64,000 nucleotides of DNA from Verrucomicrobiota bacterium (GTDB lineage Bacteria; Verrucomicrobiota; Verrucomicrobiia; Opitutales; UBA953), in the NCBI GenBank assembly GCA_016871415.1, contig VHDL01000007.1, positions 1 to 64,000 of the forward strand, in the 5' to 3' direction. How positions within the stretch are numbered: position 1 is the stretch's first letter; each line of letters starts with the position of its first letter. A program made the position numbers and the translations under genes. The notes below the pieces were generated by a model. That model was not told the origin of the DNA. It saw nothing but the letters and a program-made list of their open reading frames with translations, and made no database searches. Below, one piece after another: positions 8,603 through 15,817 of the stretch.

Positions 8603-9106
8603 ATGAAAGCCGCCAAAGAGACCGTCGTCGCGATCGAATACACCCTGAAGGACGACCAGGGCAACGTCATCGACGCCTCCGGCGACCGCGGCCCGATGGA
8701 ATACCTGCACGGAGCGCAGAACATCATCCCGGGACTGGAGCAGCAGATCGAAGGGCTCATCGCCGGCGAATCCCGCAGCGTGACCGTCCCGCCCGAACTC
8801 GGCTACGGCGTGTTCAATGAGAAGCTGGTGCAGCGCGTGCCCATCTCCAGCTTCGGCGGGCACGCGGTGCAGCCCGGCATGCGCTTCCACGCCGAGACTA
8901 ATCTCGGCATGCGCGTCCTGCTCATCCGCGAGGTGCTCGACCAGGAAGTCGTGCTCGACGGCAACCATGGACTCGCGGGCAAGACGCTGCACTTCGACAT
9001 CAAGGTCGTCTCGGTGCGCGCGGCGGAACTTTCCGAAGTGGCCCACGGCCATCCTCACTCCTCCGGCGGCTGCTGCAGCGGCGGAGGCTGCGGCTGCTCG
9101 CACTGA
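8603..9106 (+). CDS. slyD: SlyD-like FKBP-type peptidyl-prolyl isomerase with metal-binding tail
   Basis: 167 residues from the ATG at 8603, which matches the family N-terminus (KETVVAIEYTLKDDQGNVID). The FKBP core carries the MEYLHG and NIIPGLEQQIEGL motifs and is interrupted by the IF chaperone insert (about residues 70-130), as in SlyD. The last 20 or so residues are a His/Cys/Gly-rich tail (HGHPHSSGGCC, then GGCGCSH), the nickel-binding feature of SlyD. The enzyme catalyses prolyl cis-trans isomerisation in the cytoplasm and may store or pass metal. No nickel enzyme genes are nearby, so a metallochaperone role is inference only. Confidence 0.92.
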   Translation: MKAAKETVVAIEYTLKDDQGNVIDASGDRGPMEYLHGAQNIIPGLEQQIEGLIAGESRSVTVPPELGYGVFNEKLVQRVPISSFGGHAVQPGMRFHAETNLGMRVLLIREVLDQEVVLDGNHGLAGKTLHFDIKVVSVRAAELSEVAHGHPHSSGGCCSGGGCGCSH

Positions 9107-9120
9107 ACGGGCGGCTCAGG

Positions 9121-9528
9121 TCACCACTTCCAGTTGAGCACAATCTCCACCGAGGGGTGGAAGGACTGCTTGACGGGGCAGGCCTCGGCGGCGCGGACGA
9201 GGCGGTCGCGCACGTCGACGGACAGGCCGGGGGGCATGGTCATCTCGACCTCGAGTCGCGCGATGCGCCGGGGCGGGGTCGTGGTCATGTGCTTGGCGAC
9301 GGTCGCGCGCATGCCGGTCAGGTCGAGTCCGGTGTTGCGGGCGTGGATGCCGAGGATGGTCAGCATGCAGGTGGCCATGGAGGTGGCGGCGAGGTCGGTC
9401 GGCGAGAAGCCCTCGCCCTTGCCTTGGTTGTCCACGGGTGCGTCGGTCACAATCGCATGACCTGAGGGGCCGTGCACGGCGCGGGTGTGGAGGTCGCCGA
9501 GGTACTCGCAGGAGATGTTAACGGACAT
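9121..9528 (-). CDS. OsmC family peroxiredoxin-like protein
   Basis: 135 residues from the ATG at 9528, giving a start (MSVNISCEYLGDL) typical of the short OsmC/YhfA group. Two cysteines stand where the family keeps its peroxidatic pair: one in the helix after SPTDLAATSMATC and one in EACPVKQSF. A GHAIVTDAPVDNQGKGEGFSP segment is the usual loop before the first catalytic helix. Family members reduce organic hydroperoxides in the cytoplasm. The gene converges on the slyD-like gene 14 bp away and is separated from the upstream ferredoxin by an intrinsic terminator, so it should have its own promoter. Confidence 0.9.
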   Translation of the reverse strand: MSVNISCEYLGDLHTRAVHGPSGHAIVTDAPVDNQGKGEGFSPTDLAATSMATCMLTILGIHARNTGLDLTGMRATVAKHMTTTPPRRIARLEVEMTMPPGLSVDVRDRLVRAAEACPVKQSFHPSVEIVLNWKW

Positions 9529-9560
9529 GCCCGCAGGTTGGCGGGGAGTCGGACGCATCC

Positions 9561-9588
9561 AAACAAAAAGCCCCGGCGGGCGGGGCTT
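9561..9588 (-). terminator. Rho-independent terminator after ferredoxin gene
   Basis: On the minus strand an 8-bp perfect stem (AAGCCCCG with its complement) and 5-base loop is followed by TTTTTGTTT. It lies 20 bp downstream of the ferredoxin stop codon and upstream of the OsmC gene start, so it ends the ferredoxin transcript. Confidence 0.85.
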
Positions 9589-9608
9589 CTCGGCGTCTCG
9601 GACGAAGC

Positions 9609-9845
9609 TCAGGCGTCGCCGTCCTTGCCGATGGCGTCGACTGGGCAGCCCTCGAGGGCCTCCATGCACTTGTCGACGTCCTCTTGCTCGGTGGGCTGGG
9701 CGAAGACGTAGGAGTAGCCTCCGTCATCGTTGCGCGTGAAGAACTTGGGGGCGGTCTCGCGGCAGAGGTCGCAGTCGATGCACTGCGAGTCCACGTAGAA
9801 CCTGCCCGCCGCGTTGTCAGGACGCTTGTCTTTCTTGTCAGCCAT
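9609..9845 (-). CDS. Single-cluster [4Fe-4S] ferredoxin
   Basis: 78 residues from the ATG at 9845 (MADKKDKR). Cysteines occur as C-x2-C-x2-C (CIDCDLC) near residues 22-28 and as a later Cys followed by Pro (GCPVDAI) near residue 70, which together bind one [4Fe-4S] cluster; a further Cys (KCMEAL) lies between. This is the monocluster ferredoxin type with a C-terminal CP motif. It is a small cytoplasmic electron carrier whose partners cannot be read from the context. The gene has its own terminator and no co-directional operon partner. Confidence 0.9.
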   Translation of the reverse strand: MADKKDKRPDNAAGRFYVDSQCIDCDLCRETAPKFFTRNDDGGYSYVFAQPTEQEDVDKCMEALEGCPVDAIGKDGDA

Positions 9846-9898
9846 AGAAGCCTCAACAAATCCGGCCATCGAGGGGTGTCAAGTTCGCCTCCGTGTCA

Positions 9899-10360
9899 TC
9901 ATTCCGCCCGGACGACCCACACGAGGCGGTAACGGAGGCCGTCGCGACCGATCAGGTGGGTGGCGGTCAGCCGGTCCGAAGTGGCGTGCTCAATCTGGAG
10001 CGCCGCGCCAGCGAAGGGCAGCGTCATCTTCATGCCCATGCGACGCCAAGTGTCCACGACCTGACTCAGGTGGCCGCGCGCGTCCTCATCAACGCTCACC
10101 TTGGCGAGGGGCTGGTCGAGCTCCTGCGCGAGCGCGAGCCGGAGCCGCGCGAGCCCCTCCGGCGCCACGCCGTCGAGGCAGAATAGCGACTCGAGCGCCG
10201 CGATGTCGCGGGCGGCGTGCGCGCGGCGGTAGGATTCGGCCAGCTCCCCGAGACGCGCGTCGCGCCACGCGCTGAAGCCGGCCAGGGCGAGCAGCCCGAT
10301 GAGCCCGCCAGCGACAACGGAGACGATCACTCGATTACTTCGCTGGCTGAAGAGGCTCAC
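9899..10360 (-). CDS. Uncharacterised membrane-anchored protein
   Basis: Not recognised. From the GTG at 10360 the product has about 153 residues: a short N-terminus, one hydrophobic helix (VIVSVVAGGLIGLLALAGF), then a soluble helical and beta domain of about 115 residues ending LVWVVRAE. The open frame runs further upstream, but there it lies antisense to purM and reads like antisense sequence, so a start near 10360 or the GTG at 10330 is preferred. It is divergent from purM, and the short gap must hold both promoters. The size and single anchor suggest an inner-membrane protein with a domain in the periplasm; orientation is not known. Confidence 0.6.
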   Translation of the reverse strand: MSLFSQRSNRVIVSVVAGGLIGLLALAGFSAWRDARLGELAESYRRAHAARDIAALESLFCLDGVAPEGLARLRLALAQELDQPLAKVSVDEDARGHLSQVVDTWRRMGMKMTLPFAGAALQIEHATSDRLTATHLIGRDGLRYRLVWVVRAE

Positions 10361-10402
10361 GGGGAGAAGGGCGTTGACCGTCCGAACGGTCGGGAATAGG
10401 CC

Positions 10403-11623
10403 ATGCAACGTCCCATGGCGTCCGATAGCAAGCCCTCCTCCGACTCCGGCCGCTACGCCGCGCGCGGCGTCTCCGCCACCAAGGGCGAGGTGCACGCGGC
10501 GGTCAACCGTCTGGACCCAGGACTTTTTCCGAAGGCCTTCTGCAAGGTGGTAGCCGACCACCTCACCGGCGACCCCTCGCGCTGCGTCGTGACGCATTCG
10601 GATGGCTCCGGCACCAAGGCGCTGCTGGCCTACCTCCGGTGGAAGGAGACCGGTGACGCGCGCGTCTTCCGCGGCATCGCGCAGGACAGCGTCATCATGA
10701 ACGTGGACGACCTGCTCTGCGTCGGCGTGACGAAGGGCGTGATTCTCTCGTCCACGATCAACCGCAACGCGCGCAACATCCCGGGCGAAGTACTCTCGCA
10801 CCTAATCGAAGGGACCGAAGAGGTGCTGGAGATGCTCCGCTCCCACGGGTTCGGAATCCGCTCCGGCGGCGGCGAGACGGCCGACGTAGGCGACCTGACG
10901 CCCACCCTCACGGTGGACTCCACCGCGACGGCCATCCTCACGCGCTCCGAAGTCATCGACGCGGCCCGGGTCGTGCCCGGACTCGCCATCGTGGGCTTCG
11001 CCTCGGGGGGCTTCTGCTCCTATGAGAAGGAGGAGAACTCCGGCATCGGCTCCAACGGGCTGACCAGCGCCCGGCATGAGCTGCTCTCCCGGCACTACGC
11101 CGAGAAGCACCCCGAAACCTTCGACCCGCGGACGCCGGCCGACCTGGCCTATTGCGGCCCGCACCGGATGGGCGACCCCCTGCCAGGCTCCGCTCAGACC
11201 GTCGGGCAAGCCCTGCTCTCCCCCACCCGGACTTACGCCCCCCTGGTCATCCGTCTCCTCCAGACCCTCGGTCACGAGGCGGTCAAAGGCTTGGTCCACT
11301 GCTCCGGCGGCGGGCAGACCAAGTGCCGACGCTTCGGCACCGGCGTGCACTTCATCAAGGACGCCCTGCTGGAAGAACCCCCAATTTTCAGGGAAATAGC
11401 CCGTGTAAGCGGCACCGACCCGAAGGAAATGCATCAGGTGTACAACATGGGGCACAGGCTAGAGGCCTATCTGGAACCCAAGTCTGTCGACGGCGCCCTG
11501 CGGCTGGCCAAGGAGCTCGGTCTCGAAGCCAAGCTGGTCGGCCGGACCGAGCCGACGACCAAGCCGGACGGCTCCAATCACGTCACCGTGATTAAGGGCG
11601 GCCAGACCCTCGCCTACGGCTGA
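10403..11623 (+). CDS. purM: Phosphoribosylformylglycinamidine cyclo-ligase (AIR synthase), long Bacteroidetes-like type
   Basis: 406 residues. The ATP-grasp-unrelated AIR synthase fold is shown by the GLFPKAFCK and DGSGTKALLAYL segments near the N-terminus, the HGFGIRSGGGETADVGDL motif, SPTRTYAPLVIRLLQ, and VYNMGHRLE near the C-terminus. The enzyme converts FGAM and ATP to AIR in step five of purine synthesis. The sequence and about 400-residue length recall the long PurM variant of Bacteroidetes rather than the roughly 345-residue proteobacterial form. An ATG at 10415 is an alternative start. It stands alone, with tRNA-Pro (opposite strand) directly after it and no other pur gene in view. 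Confidence 0.88.
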   Translation: MQRPMASDSKPSSDSGRYAARGVSATKGEVHAAVNRLDPGLFPKAFCKVVADHLTGDPSRCVVTHSDGSGTKALLAYLRWKETGDARVFRGIAQDSVIMNVDDLLCVGVTKGVILSSTINRNARNIPGEVLSHLIEGTEEVLEMLRSHGFGIRSGGGETADVGDLTPTLTVDSTATAILTRSEVIDAARVVPGLAIVGFASGGFCSYEKEENSGIGSNGLTSARHELLSRHYAEKHPETFDPRTPADLAYCGPHRMGDPLPGSAQTVGQALLSPTRTYAPLVIRLLQTLGHEAVKGLVHCSGGGQTKCRRFGTGVHFIKDALLEEPPIFREIARVSGTDPKEMHQVYNMGHRLEAYLEPKSVDGALRLAKELGLEAKLVGRTEPTTKPDGSNHVTVIKGGQTLAYG

Positions 11624-11647
11624 GTGTGAATAAGTTGTAAGAGAAGA

Positions 11648-11725
11648 TGGTCGGGCGAGTGGGATTCGAACCCACGACCTTCTGGTCCCAAACCAGACGC
11701 GCTAGCCAGACTGCGCTACCGCCCG
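11648..11725 (-). tRNA. tRNA-Pro (anticodon TGG)
   Basis: A complete minus-strand cloverleaf with encoded CCA. The acceptor stem starts CGGGCGG, the D arm contains AGCGCAGTCTGGCTAGCGC, the anticodon stem TCTGG/CCAGA closes loop TTTGGGA with anticodon TGG, and the T arm contains GGTTCGAATCC. TGG reads all or most proline codons. It lies between purM and the LysM gene. Confidence 0.97.
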
Positions 11726-11810
11726 AAGCCTTAATTCAAGGGGATTTTGTGTTGCCGTCACTCTCAAACCGCTAATCTCAAAATGTTCCTCAACCGAAAA
11801 CCCACACCAC

Positions 11811-12308
11811 ATGGAAAACGACAGCATCTCCTCCACTCCCTCTGAATCCAAGCTTCCGCTGATCATCGGCGTGGTCGGATTCGCCCTCGGCGCCGCCGGC
11901 CTCGTCGTCGGCATCAAGGCCAAGTCCGCCGCACAGGGCGCCGCTGACGCCGCCGCCGCCGCTCAGCAGAGCGCCGCCGACCTCGGCGCCTCGATCGCCA
12001 GCAAGGCTCCTCTCGCCGAAGTCCAAGCTCTCCAGAGCCGCGTCGACGGCAACCAGACCCAGGCCAATGAGAACTTCACCAAGATGGCCGAAGAACTCAC
12101 CAAACTCCAGAAGGCCGCGGTGACTTCCAAAGTCACCGCCGTCAAGGGCGGTTCGCCCGCCGGTCCCGGCGAATACGCCGTCGTCAAGGGCGACACGCTG
12201 TCCGGCATCGCCAAGAAGAGCGGTCTCTCCCTCAAGGCCATCCAAGACCTGAATCCCGGCGTCGACGCCAACCGCCTCCAAATCGGACAGAAGCTGAAGG
12301 TCAAGTAA
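11811..12308 (+). CDS. LysM-domain envelope protein with N-terminal membrane anchor
   Basis: 165 residues. A short Ser/Pro-rich start is followed by one membrane helix (LPLIIGVVGFALGAAGLVVGI, about 15-35), an Ala-rich helical stalk probably forming a coiled coil (about 36-105), and one C-terminal LysM motif beginning at YAVVKGDTLSGIAKKSG and ending at the stop codon. LysM binds N-acetylglucosamine in peptidoglycan, so the protein probably spans from the inner membrane to the wall. A Rho-independent hairpin that could end its transcript lies 91 bp past its stop, inside the next gene. Confidence 0.85.
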   Translation: MENDSISSTPSESKLPLIIGVVGFALGAAGLVVGIKAKSAAQGAADAAAAAQQSAADLGASIASKAPLAEVQALQSRVDGNQTQANENFTKMAEELTKLQKAAVTSKVTAVKGGSPAGPGEYAVVKGDTLSGIAKKSGLSLKAIQDLNPGVDANRLQIGQKLKVK

Positions 12309-12314
12309 GCGGGC

Positions 12315-12881
12315 ATGTCGGCGCCGTCTCGCTGGCTCGTCCAGCAGGAATCAGTTCACGCCGACTGCAGGGTTTTCAAGGTACACAAGGAACATTGCAG
12401 TCACCCTCTCAACGGTCGGGAGGGTGACTTTTTTGTGCTCCACTCCCGCGACTGGGTGCTCGCGCTCCCGGTCACGAAGGACGGCCGCCTAATCATGACG
12501 CGGCAGTGGCGCTTCGGCGCGCGCCGCGTCTCCACGGAGCCGCCCGGCGGCATCATCGACGCCGGCGAAGATCCGGCGGCCGCCGCGATGCGCGAGACCG
12601 AGGAGGAGACGGGCTTCATCGGCGGCCGCGCCGAACTGCTCGGCACCTGCTCCCCGAACCCGGCGATCCAATCCAACCGCTGCCACTTCATCCTCATCGA
12701 GGGCGTGACCCCGGGGGGACGCACGGATCCGGACGAACATGAGGAGATCCAGGTCCTGGCCCTGCGGCCCGAGGCGGCCCTCGACGCCCTCTCCTCGGAC
12801 GAGGGCGCGCACGCCCTCGCCCTGCTCGCGCTGCACCGCCTGCGCGCCGCCCGCCCCGCCCTCTTCACCCCTTCCTCATGA
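12315..12881 (+). CDS. Nudix hydrolase, ADP-ribose pyrophosphatase-like
   Basis: 188 residues. The Nudix box is intact (GGIIDAGEDPAAAAMRETEEETG, given here by position about 75-97 with key residues G, E, R-E-x2-E-E). The segment before it (EGDFFVLHSRDWVLALPV) matches the N-terminal beta domain of ADP-sugar hydrolases of the NudF/TrgB kind, which cleave nucleoside diphosphate sugars; the true substrate is not readable. The N-terminus overlaps a strong terminator hairpin at 12399-12434, so expression from upstream may depend on read-through or on ribosomes. The stop codon overlaps a possible start (ATGA) of the PfkB kinase frame. Confidence 0.88.
   Translation: MSAPSRWLVQQESVHADCRVFKVHKEHCSHPLNGREGDFFVLHSRDWVLALPVTKDGRLIMTRQWRFGARRVSTEPPGGIIDAGEDPAAAAMRETEEETGFIGGRAELLGTCSPNPAIQSNRCHFILIEGVTPGGRTDPDEHEEIQVLALRPEAALDALSSDEGAHALALLALHRLRAARPALFTPSS
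12399..12434 (+). terminator. Intrinsic terminator hairpin inside the Nudix coding sequence
   Basis: A perfect 10-bp stem (AGTCACCCTC pairing with GAGGGTGACT), an 11-base loop and a run of TTTTTT that begins with the last stem base. It lies 91 bp downstream of the LysM gene stop and 84 bp inside the Nudix frame. The Phe-Phe pair there is written TTT TTT, although Phe in this region is otherwise almost always TTC, which suggests the hairpin is kept for its own function. Confidence 0.7.
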
Positions 12882-12913
12882 GCAACCCCCGCCGCATCCG
12901 TACCAGAGGCCGC

Positions 12914-13822
12914 ATGGCCGACCCCGTCCTCGTGGTTGGCTCCGTCGCCTACGACAGCATCGTCACGCCGCACGCATCCGGCGAACGCATCCTGGGAGGC
13001 AGCGCCTCCTACGCCTGCCTCGCCGCCAGCTACTTCGCACCGCCGCGCATCGTGGGCGTGGTCGGCCATGACTTCGCGGCCAAGGACCGGAAAAAGCTGG
13101 AGAAGCGAGGCGTGGACCTCAGCGGGCTGCACACCGACGGCTCCGGCCGAACGTTCTTCTGGCGCGGGCGCTACCACGAGAACTACAACCGTCGCGACAC
13201 GGAGGACCTGCAACTCAACGTGTTCGAGCATTTCAGCCCGCGGCTGCCCGAGGCCCACCTCGACTCCCCCTACGTGCTGCTCGGCAACATCCGGCCCGAC
13301 CTGCAGCTCAACGTGCTCGATCAGCTCGCGGCGCCCCGGTTCGTGCTCGCCGACACGATCGACGTCTGGATCGAGACGCAGCGCGAAAAGCTCGGCGAGG
13401 TGATGCGGCGGTCCGACCTGCTGGTCATCAACGACACGGAGTCGGCCAAGCTCACGGGCGAAGCCAACGTGATTACGGCTGGCCGCCGCCTGCGCGAGCA
13501 CGGCTGCCGCGCGGTCATCATCAAGAAGGGGGAGCACGGCGCGGTGCTCTTCCATCAGGAGGGGATGTTCGCCCTGCCCGCCTACCCGGTCACGGAGGTG
13601 CGCGACCCGACGGGCGCAGGCGACAGCTTCGCCGGCGCAATGCTCGGCTACCTGGCCTCGGTCGGAAGGCACGACTTCGCGGCGCTGAAACAAGGCATGC
13701 TGTACGGCACCGCGGTGGCCAGCCTAACGGTGGAGGCCTTCTCGACCGACCGTCTCGCCGCGGCCGGCTGCACCGAGATTCGGAACCGCCGCAAGGAGTT
13801 GCTGCGGATGACGAAGGCCTGA
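12914..13822 (+). CDS. PfkB family sugar/nucleoside kinase
   Basis: 302 residues from the ATG at 12914, preferred because it has an upstream AGAGG and gives the family start MADPVLVVGSVAYDS; an ATG at 12878 overlapping the Nudix stop is the alternative. The N-terminal GGSASYACLAASYF segment matches PfkB signature 1 and the C-terminal DPTGAGDSFAGAMLGYL matches signature 2, with the catalytic Asp in GAGDSF. Such kinases phosphorylate ribose, adenosine, fructose and similar substrates with ATP in the cytoplasm. Together with the Nudix enzyme just upstream it may take part in nucleoside or ADP-ribose salvage, which is inference. Confidence 0.88.
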   Translation: MADPVLVVGSVAYDSIVTPHASGERILGGSASYACLAASYFAPPRIVGVVGHDFAAKDRKKLEKRGVDLSGLHTDGSGRTFFWRGRYHENYNRRDTEDLQLNVFEHFSPRLPEAHLDSPYVLLGNIRPDLQLNVLDQLAAPRFVLADTIDVWIETQREKLGEVMRRSDLLVINDTESAKLTGEANVITAGRRLREHGCRAVIIKKGEHGAVLFHQEGMFALPAYPVTEVRDPTGAGDSFAGAMLGYLASVGRHDFAALKQGMLYGTAVASLTVEAFSTDRLAAAGCTEIRNRRKELLRMTKA

Positions 13823-13828
13823 ACGGGC

Positions 13829-14035
13829 TCAGCGACGCCTTCCGAGCAGGCGCCAGAGCACGAACGCGGTGACCGCCGTCACGGCGAGGTCGGCCGCGAC
13901 GACCGCCCGCAACGCGGGCTGGGCGCCGGCACGTCCGCCCCAGACGGCCCACACGAAGAAGCCGGCCTGGAAGAGGATGATGAGGAAGAGCACGGGGAGC
14001 AGCCTCCGCAGGCCTGCCAGCGGATCGCCGCTCAT
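13829..14035 (-). CDS. Small membrane protein, two helices
   Basis: 68 residues with two hydrophobic segments (about 13-32 and 42-63) separated by a short Arg/Gly-containing loop, and a basic C-terminus (LLGRRR). No family was recognised. Its ATG overlaps the coaX stop as ATGA, so it is the last gene of the grpE-dnaJ-nadC-birA-coaX run and probably coupled to coaX translation. It ends 6 bp from the stop of the converging PfkB kinase. Its length and composition say only that it is an integral inner-membrane protein. Confidence 0.65.
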   Translation of the reverse strand: MSGDPLAGLRRLLPVLFLIILFQAGFFVWAVWGGRAGAQPALRAVVAADLAVTAVTAFVLWRLLGRRR

Positions 14036-14784
14036 GGAGCGGTGCGACGGAAGGATTCCGCCAGGCCGATGAGGGTGAGACCGGGCTCATGACGCACGCG
14101 GGTCCGCCAGGAGTCCGGCAGGAAGTCCGATGCGCCGCCGGTGAAGAGCACCTGCGGACGGCCGTCGCTGCGCCGCTCCATCTCGGCGGTCACGGCGTCG
14201 AGGAGCGCGCCTATCATCCCGGAGAAGCCGATGGCGCAGCCGGCGCGCATGGCGTCGACGGTCGAACGGCCAATGACCGGTCCGCCGAGGAGCTTCGCCG
14301 GATCGAGCGCCGGGAGGAGCGCGGTGCGTTCATGGAGGTAGCGCGTCATCACGCCGAGGCCGGGGGCGATGATGCCCCCCGCGTAGCCCCTGGAGGTCAG
14401 GATGTCCACGGTGGTGGCGGTGCCCATGCCGACCACGACCGCGGGCGGCCCGACGAGCAGCTGGGCGCCGACGCAGTCGGCCAGGCGGTCCTGCCCCACC
14501 TCGGCGGGCGCCGGGTAATCGAAGCCGAGACCGACGACGGTATCGTGACGGAGATGATGCAAGCGTCGCCCTGAGGCCGCGAGGACGGGCAGCGCGCGGG
14601 CGGTGGCGGCAGGCACGACGCTGGCGAAGGCCAGGCCCGCGGAAGGACCGTCCGCCAGCACCCGCCCGAGGGACGGCTCATCGAGGGCGGCGGTCTCGAG
14701 GACGCCGGACCGGATCACGTCACGGCCGCGCACCACGCCCCAGTGAGCATGGGTGTTGCCGATGTCGAAACAGAGCACGTCCAC
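14032..14784 (-). CDS. coaX: Type III pantothenate kinase
   Basis: 250 residues from the GTG at 14784, which gives the normal start VDVLCFDIGNTHAHWG; an upstream TTG at 14820 would add 12 unconserved residues. The ASKHA-fold motifs are all present: DIGNTHAHWG (phosphate 1), VGQDRLADCVGA (GxDR), GTATTVDIL and YAGGIIAPG. The enzyme makes 4'-phosphopantothenate, the first step of CoA synthesis, and unlike CoaA is not feedback-inhibited by CoA. It follows birA by 42 bp and precedes a small membrane protein it overlaps. A stand-alone CoaC is encoded at 37634. Confidence 0.93.
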   Translation of the reverse strand: MDVLCFDIGNTHAHWGVVRGRDVIRSGVLETAALDEPSLGRVLADGPSAGLAFASVVPAATARALPVLAASGRRLHHLRHDTVVGLGFDYPAPAEVGQDRLADCVGAQLLVGPPAVVVGMGTATTVDILTSRGYAGGIIAPGLGVMTRYLHERTALLPALDPAKLLGGPVIGRSTVDAMRAGCAIGFSGMIGALLDAVTAEMERRSDGRPQVLFTGGASDFLPDSWRTRVRHEPGLTLIGLAESFRRTAP

Positions 14785-14826
14785 GGGCGGAAAACTAGGC
14801 CGCACGGGACGGACGGGCAAGGACGC

Positions 14827-15816
14827 TCATCGACGGCGCAGGGTCACCTCGCCCGAGGACACGACGGCGCGACGACGTCCGCCGACGCGGAGGATCAAGG
14901 AGCCCTCTTCATCGACGCCGTCGACCACGCCGGCCACGGGCTTGCCGCGCAACCCGACCCTCACCGACCTGCCGGTGAGCACGTCGTGCTTCTGCCATCG
15001 GGCGCGGAAGGCCCGTCGCCAGGTCCCTTCGGTGAACTGCTCCCAGGCCTCGAGCAGGGCCCGGATGATCAGCGCGGCCTCGACATTCGGGTCGACGCGC
15101 GCGCCGACGGCGGACTCCAAGGTGCCGGCGACCTGCCTGACGTCCTCCGCCATGTCCTGCGGCCGACCGATGAAATTCATGCCCACGCCGAAGACGAGCT
15201 CCCGCACGCTGTCGGCGTCGACACGCGCCTCGGTGAGCATCCCTACCACCTTGCGTCCGTCGGGAGTGAGCAGGTCATTGGGCCACTTGAGCCCGAGCCG
15301 GACGCCGTGCCGCGCCTCGACGTGGGCGCAGAGCGCGAGGCCCATCCACAGCGTGAAAGGACGCAGGCTCTCCGGAGGCAGGAAGGGACGGAAGGCGAGC
15401 GAGAGGTAGAGATTGCCAGCGCGCTCGCTGTGCCAGCGCCTGCCGAGCCGGCCGCGGCCGGCGGTCTGCCTGCCCGCGAGGACGGCGAAGGGCGCCTCGG
15501 CGCCGACGGCCAGGCGCCGTTCGGCCTCTGAATTCGTGCTGTCGCACGCGGCGAGGAACTCGACGGGAGTCTGCACGCCCGCGTGACGCAGGTGCGCCTC
15601 GAGGAGGGAGGGCTCGAGATGCCTCGGCGTCTCGGCGAGGCGGTAGCCGCGACGGGGGGCAGCGGTGAAGACGAATCCGGCCTTGCGCAGCTTCTCGAGG
15701 CGGGCCCAGACGGCGACGCGCGAGACGCCGAGCTCGCGGGCGAGGCGGTCACCGCTCACGGGCTCGTCGCCAGCACGCAGGAACGCGAGGAGGATACTGC
15801 CGTCGAGGGCGGGCAT
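14827..15816 (-). CDS. birA: Biotin--[acetyl-CoA-carboxylase] ligase with DNA-binding domain
   Basis: 329 residues. The N-terminus (about 1-65) is a winged helix (GDRLARELGVSRVAVWARLEKLRKAGF), as in bifunctional BirA repressors. The catalytic core holds TAGRGRLGRRW (the biotinyl-AMP loop) and KWPNDLLT, and a small SH3-like C-terminal domain follows. It activates biotin with ATP and attaches it to the biotin carboxyl carrier protein. The DNA-binding domain suggests it also represses biotin genes, though none are in the window. It starts 1 bp after nadC ends, so the two are cotranscribed. Confidence 0.93.
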   Translation of the reverse strand: MPALDGSILLAFLRAGDEPVSGDRLARELGVSRVAVWARLEKLRKAGFVFTAAPRRGYRLAETPRHLEPSLLEAHLRHAGVQTPVEFLAACDSTNSEAERRLAVGAEAPFAVLAGRQTAGRGRLGRRWHSERAGNLYLSLAFRPFLPPESLRPFTLWMGLALCAHVEARHGVRLGLKWPNDLLTPDGRKVVGMLTEARVDADSVRELVFGVGMNFIGRPQDMAEDVRQVAGTLESAVGARVDPNVEAALIIRALLEAWEQFTEGTWRRAFRARWQKHDVLTGRSVRVGLRGKPVAGVVDGVDEEGSLILRVGGRRRAVVSSGEVTLRRR

Positions 15817-15817
15817 G

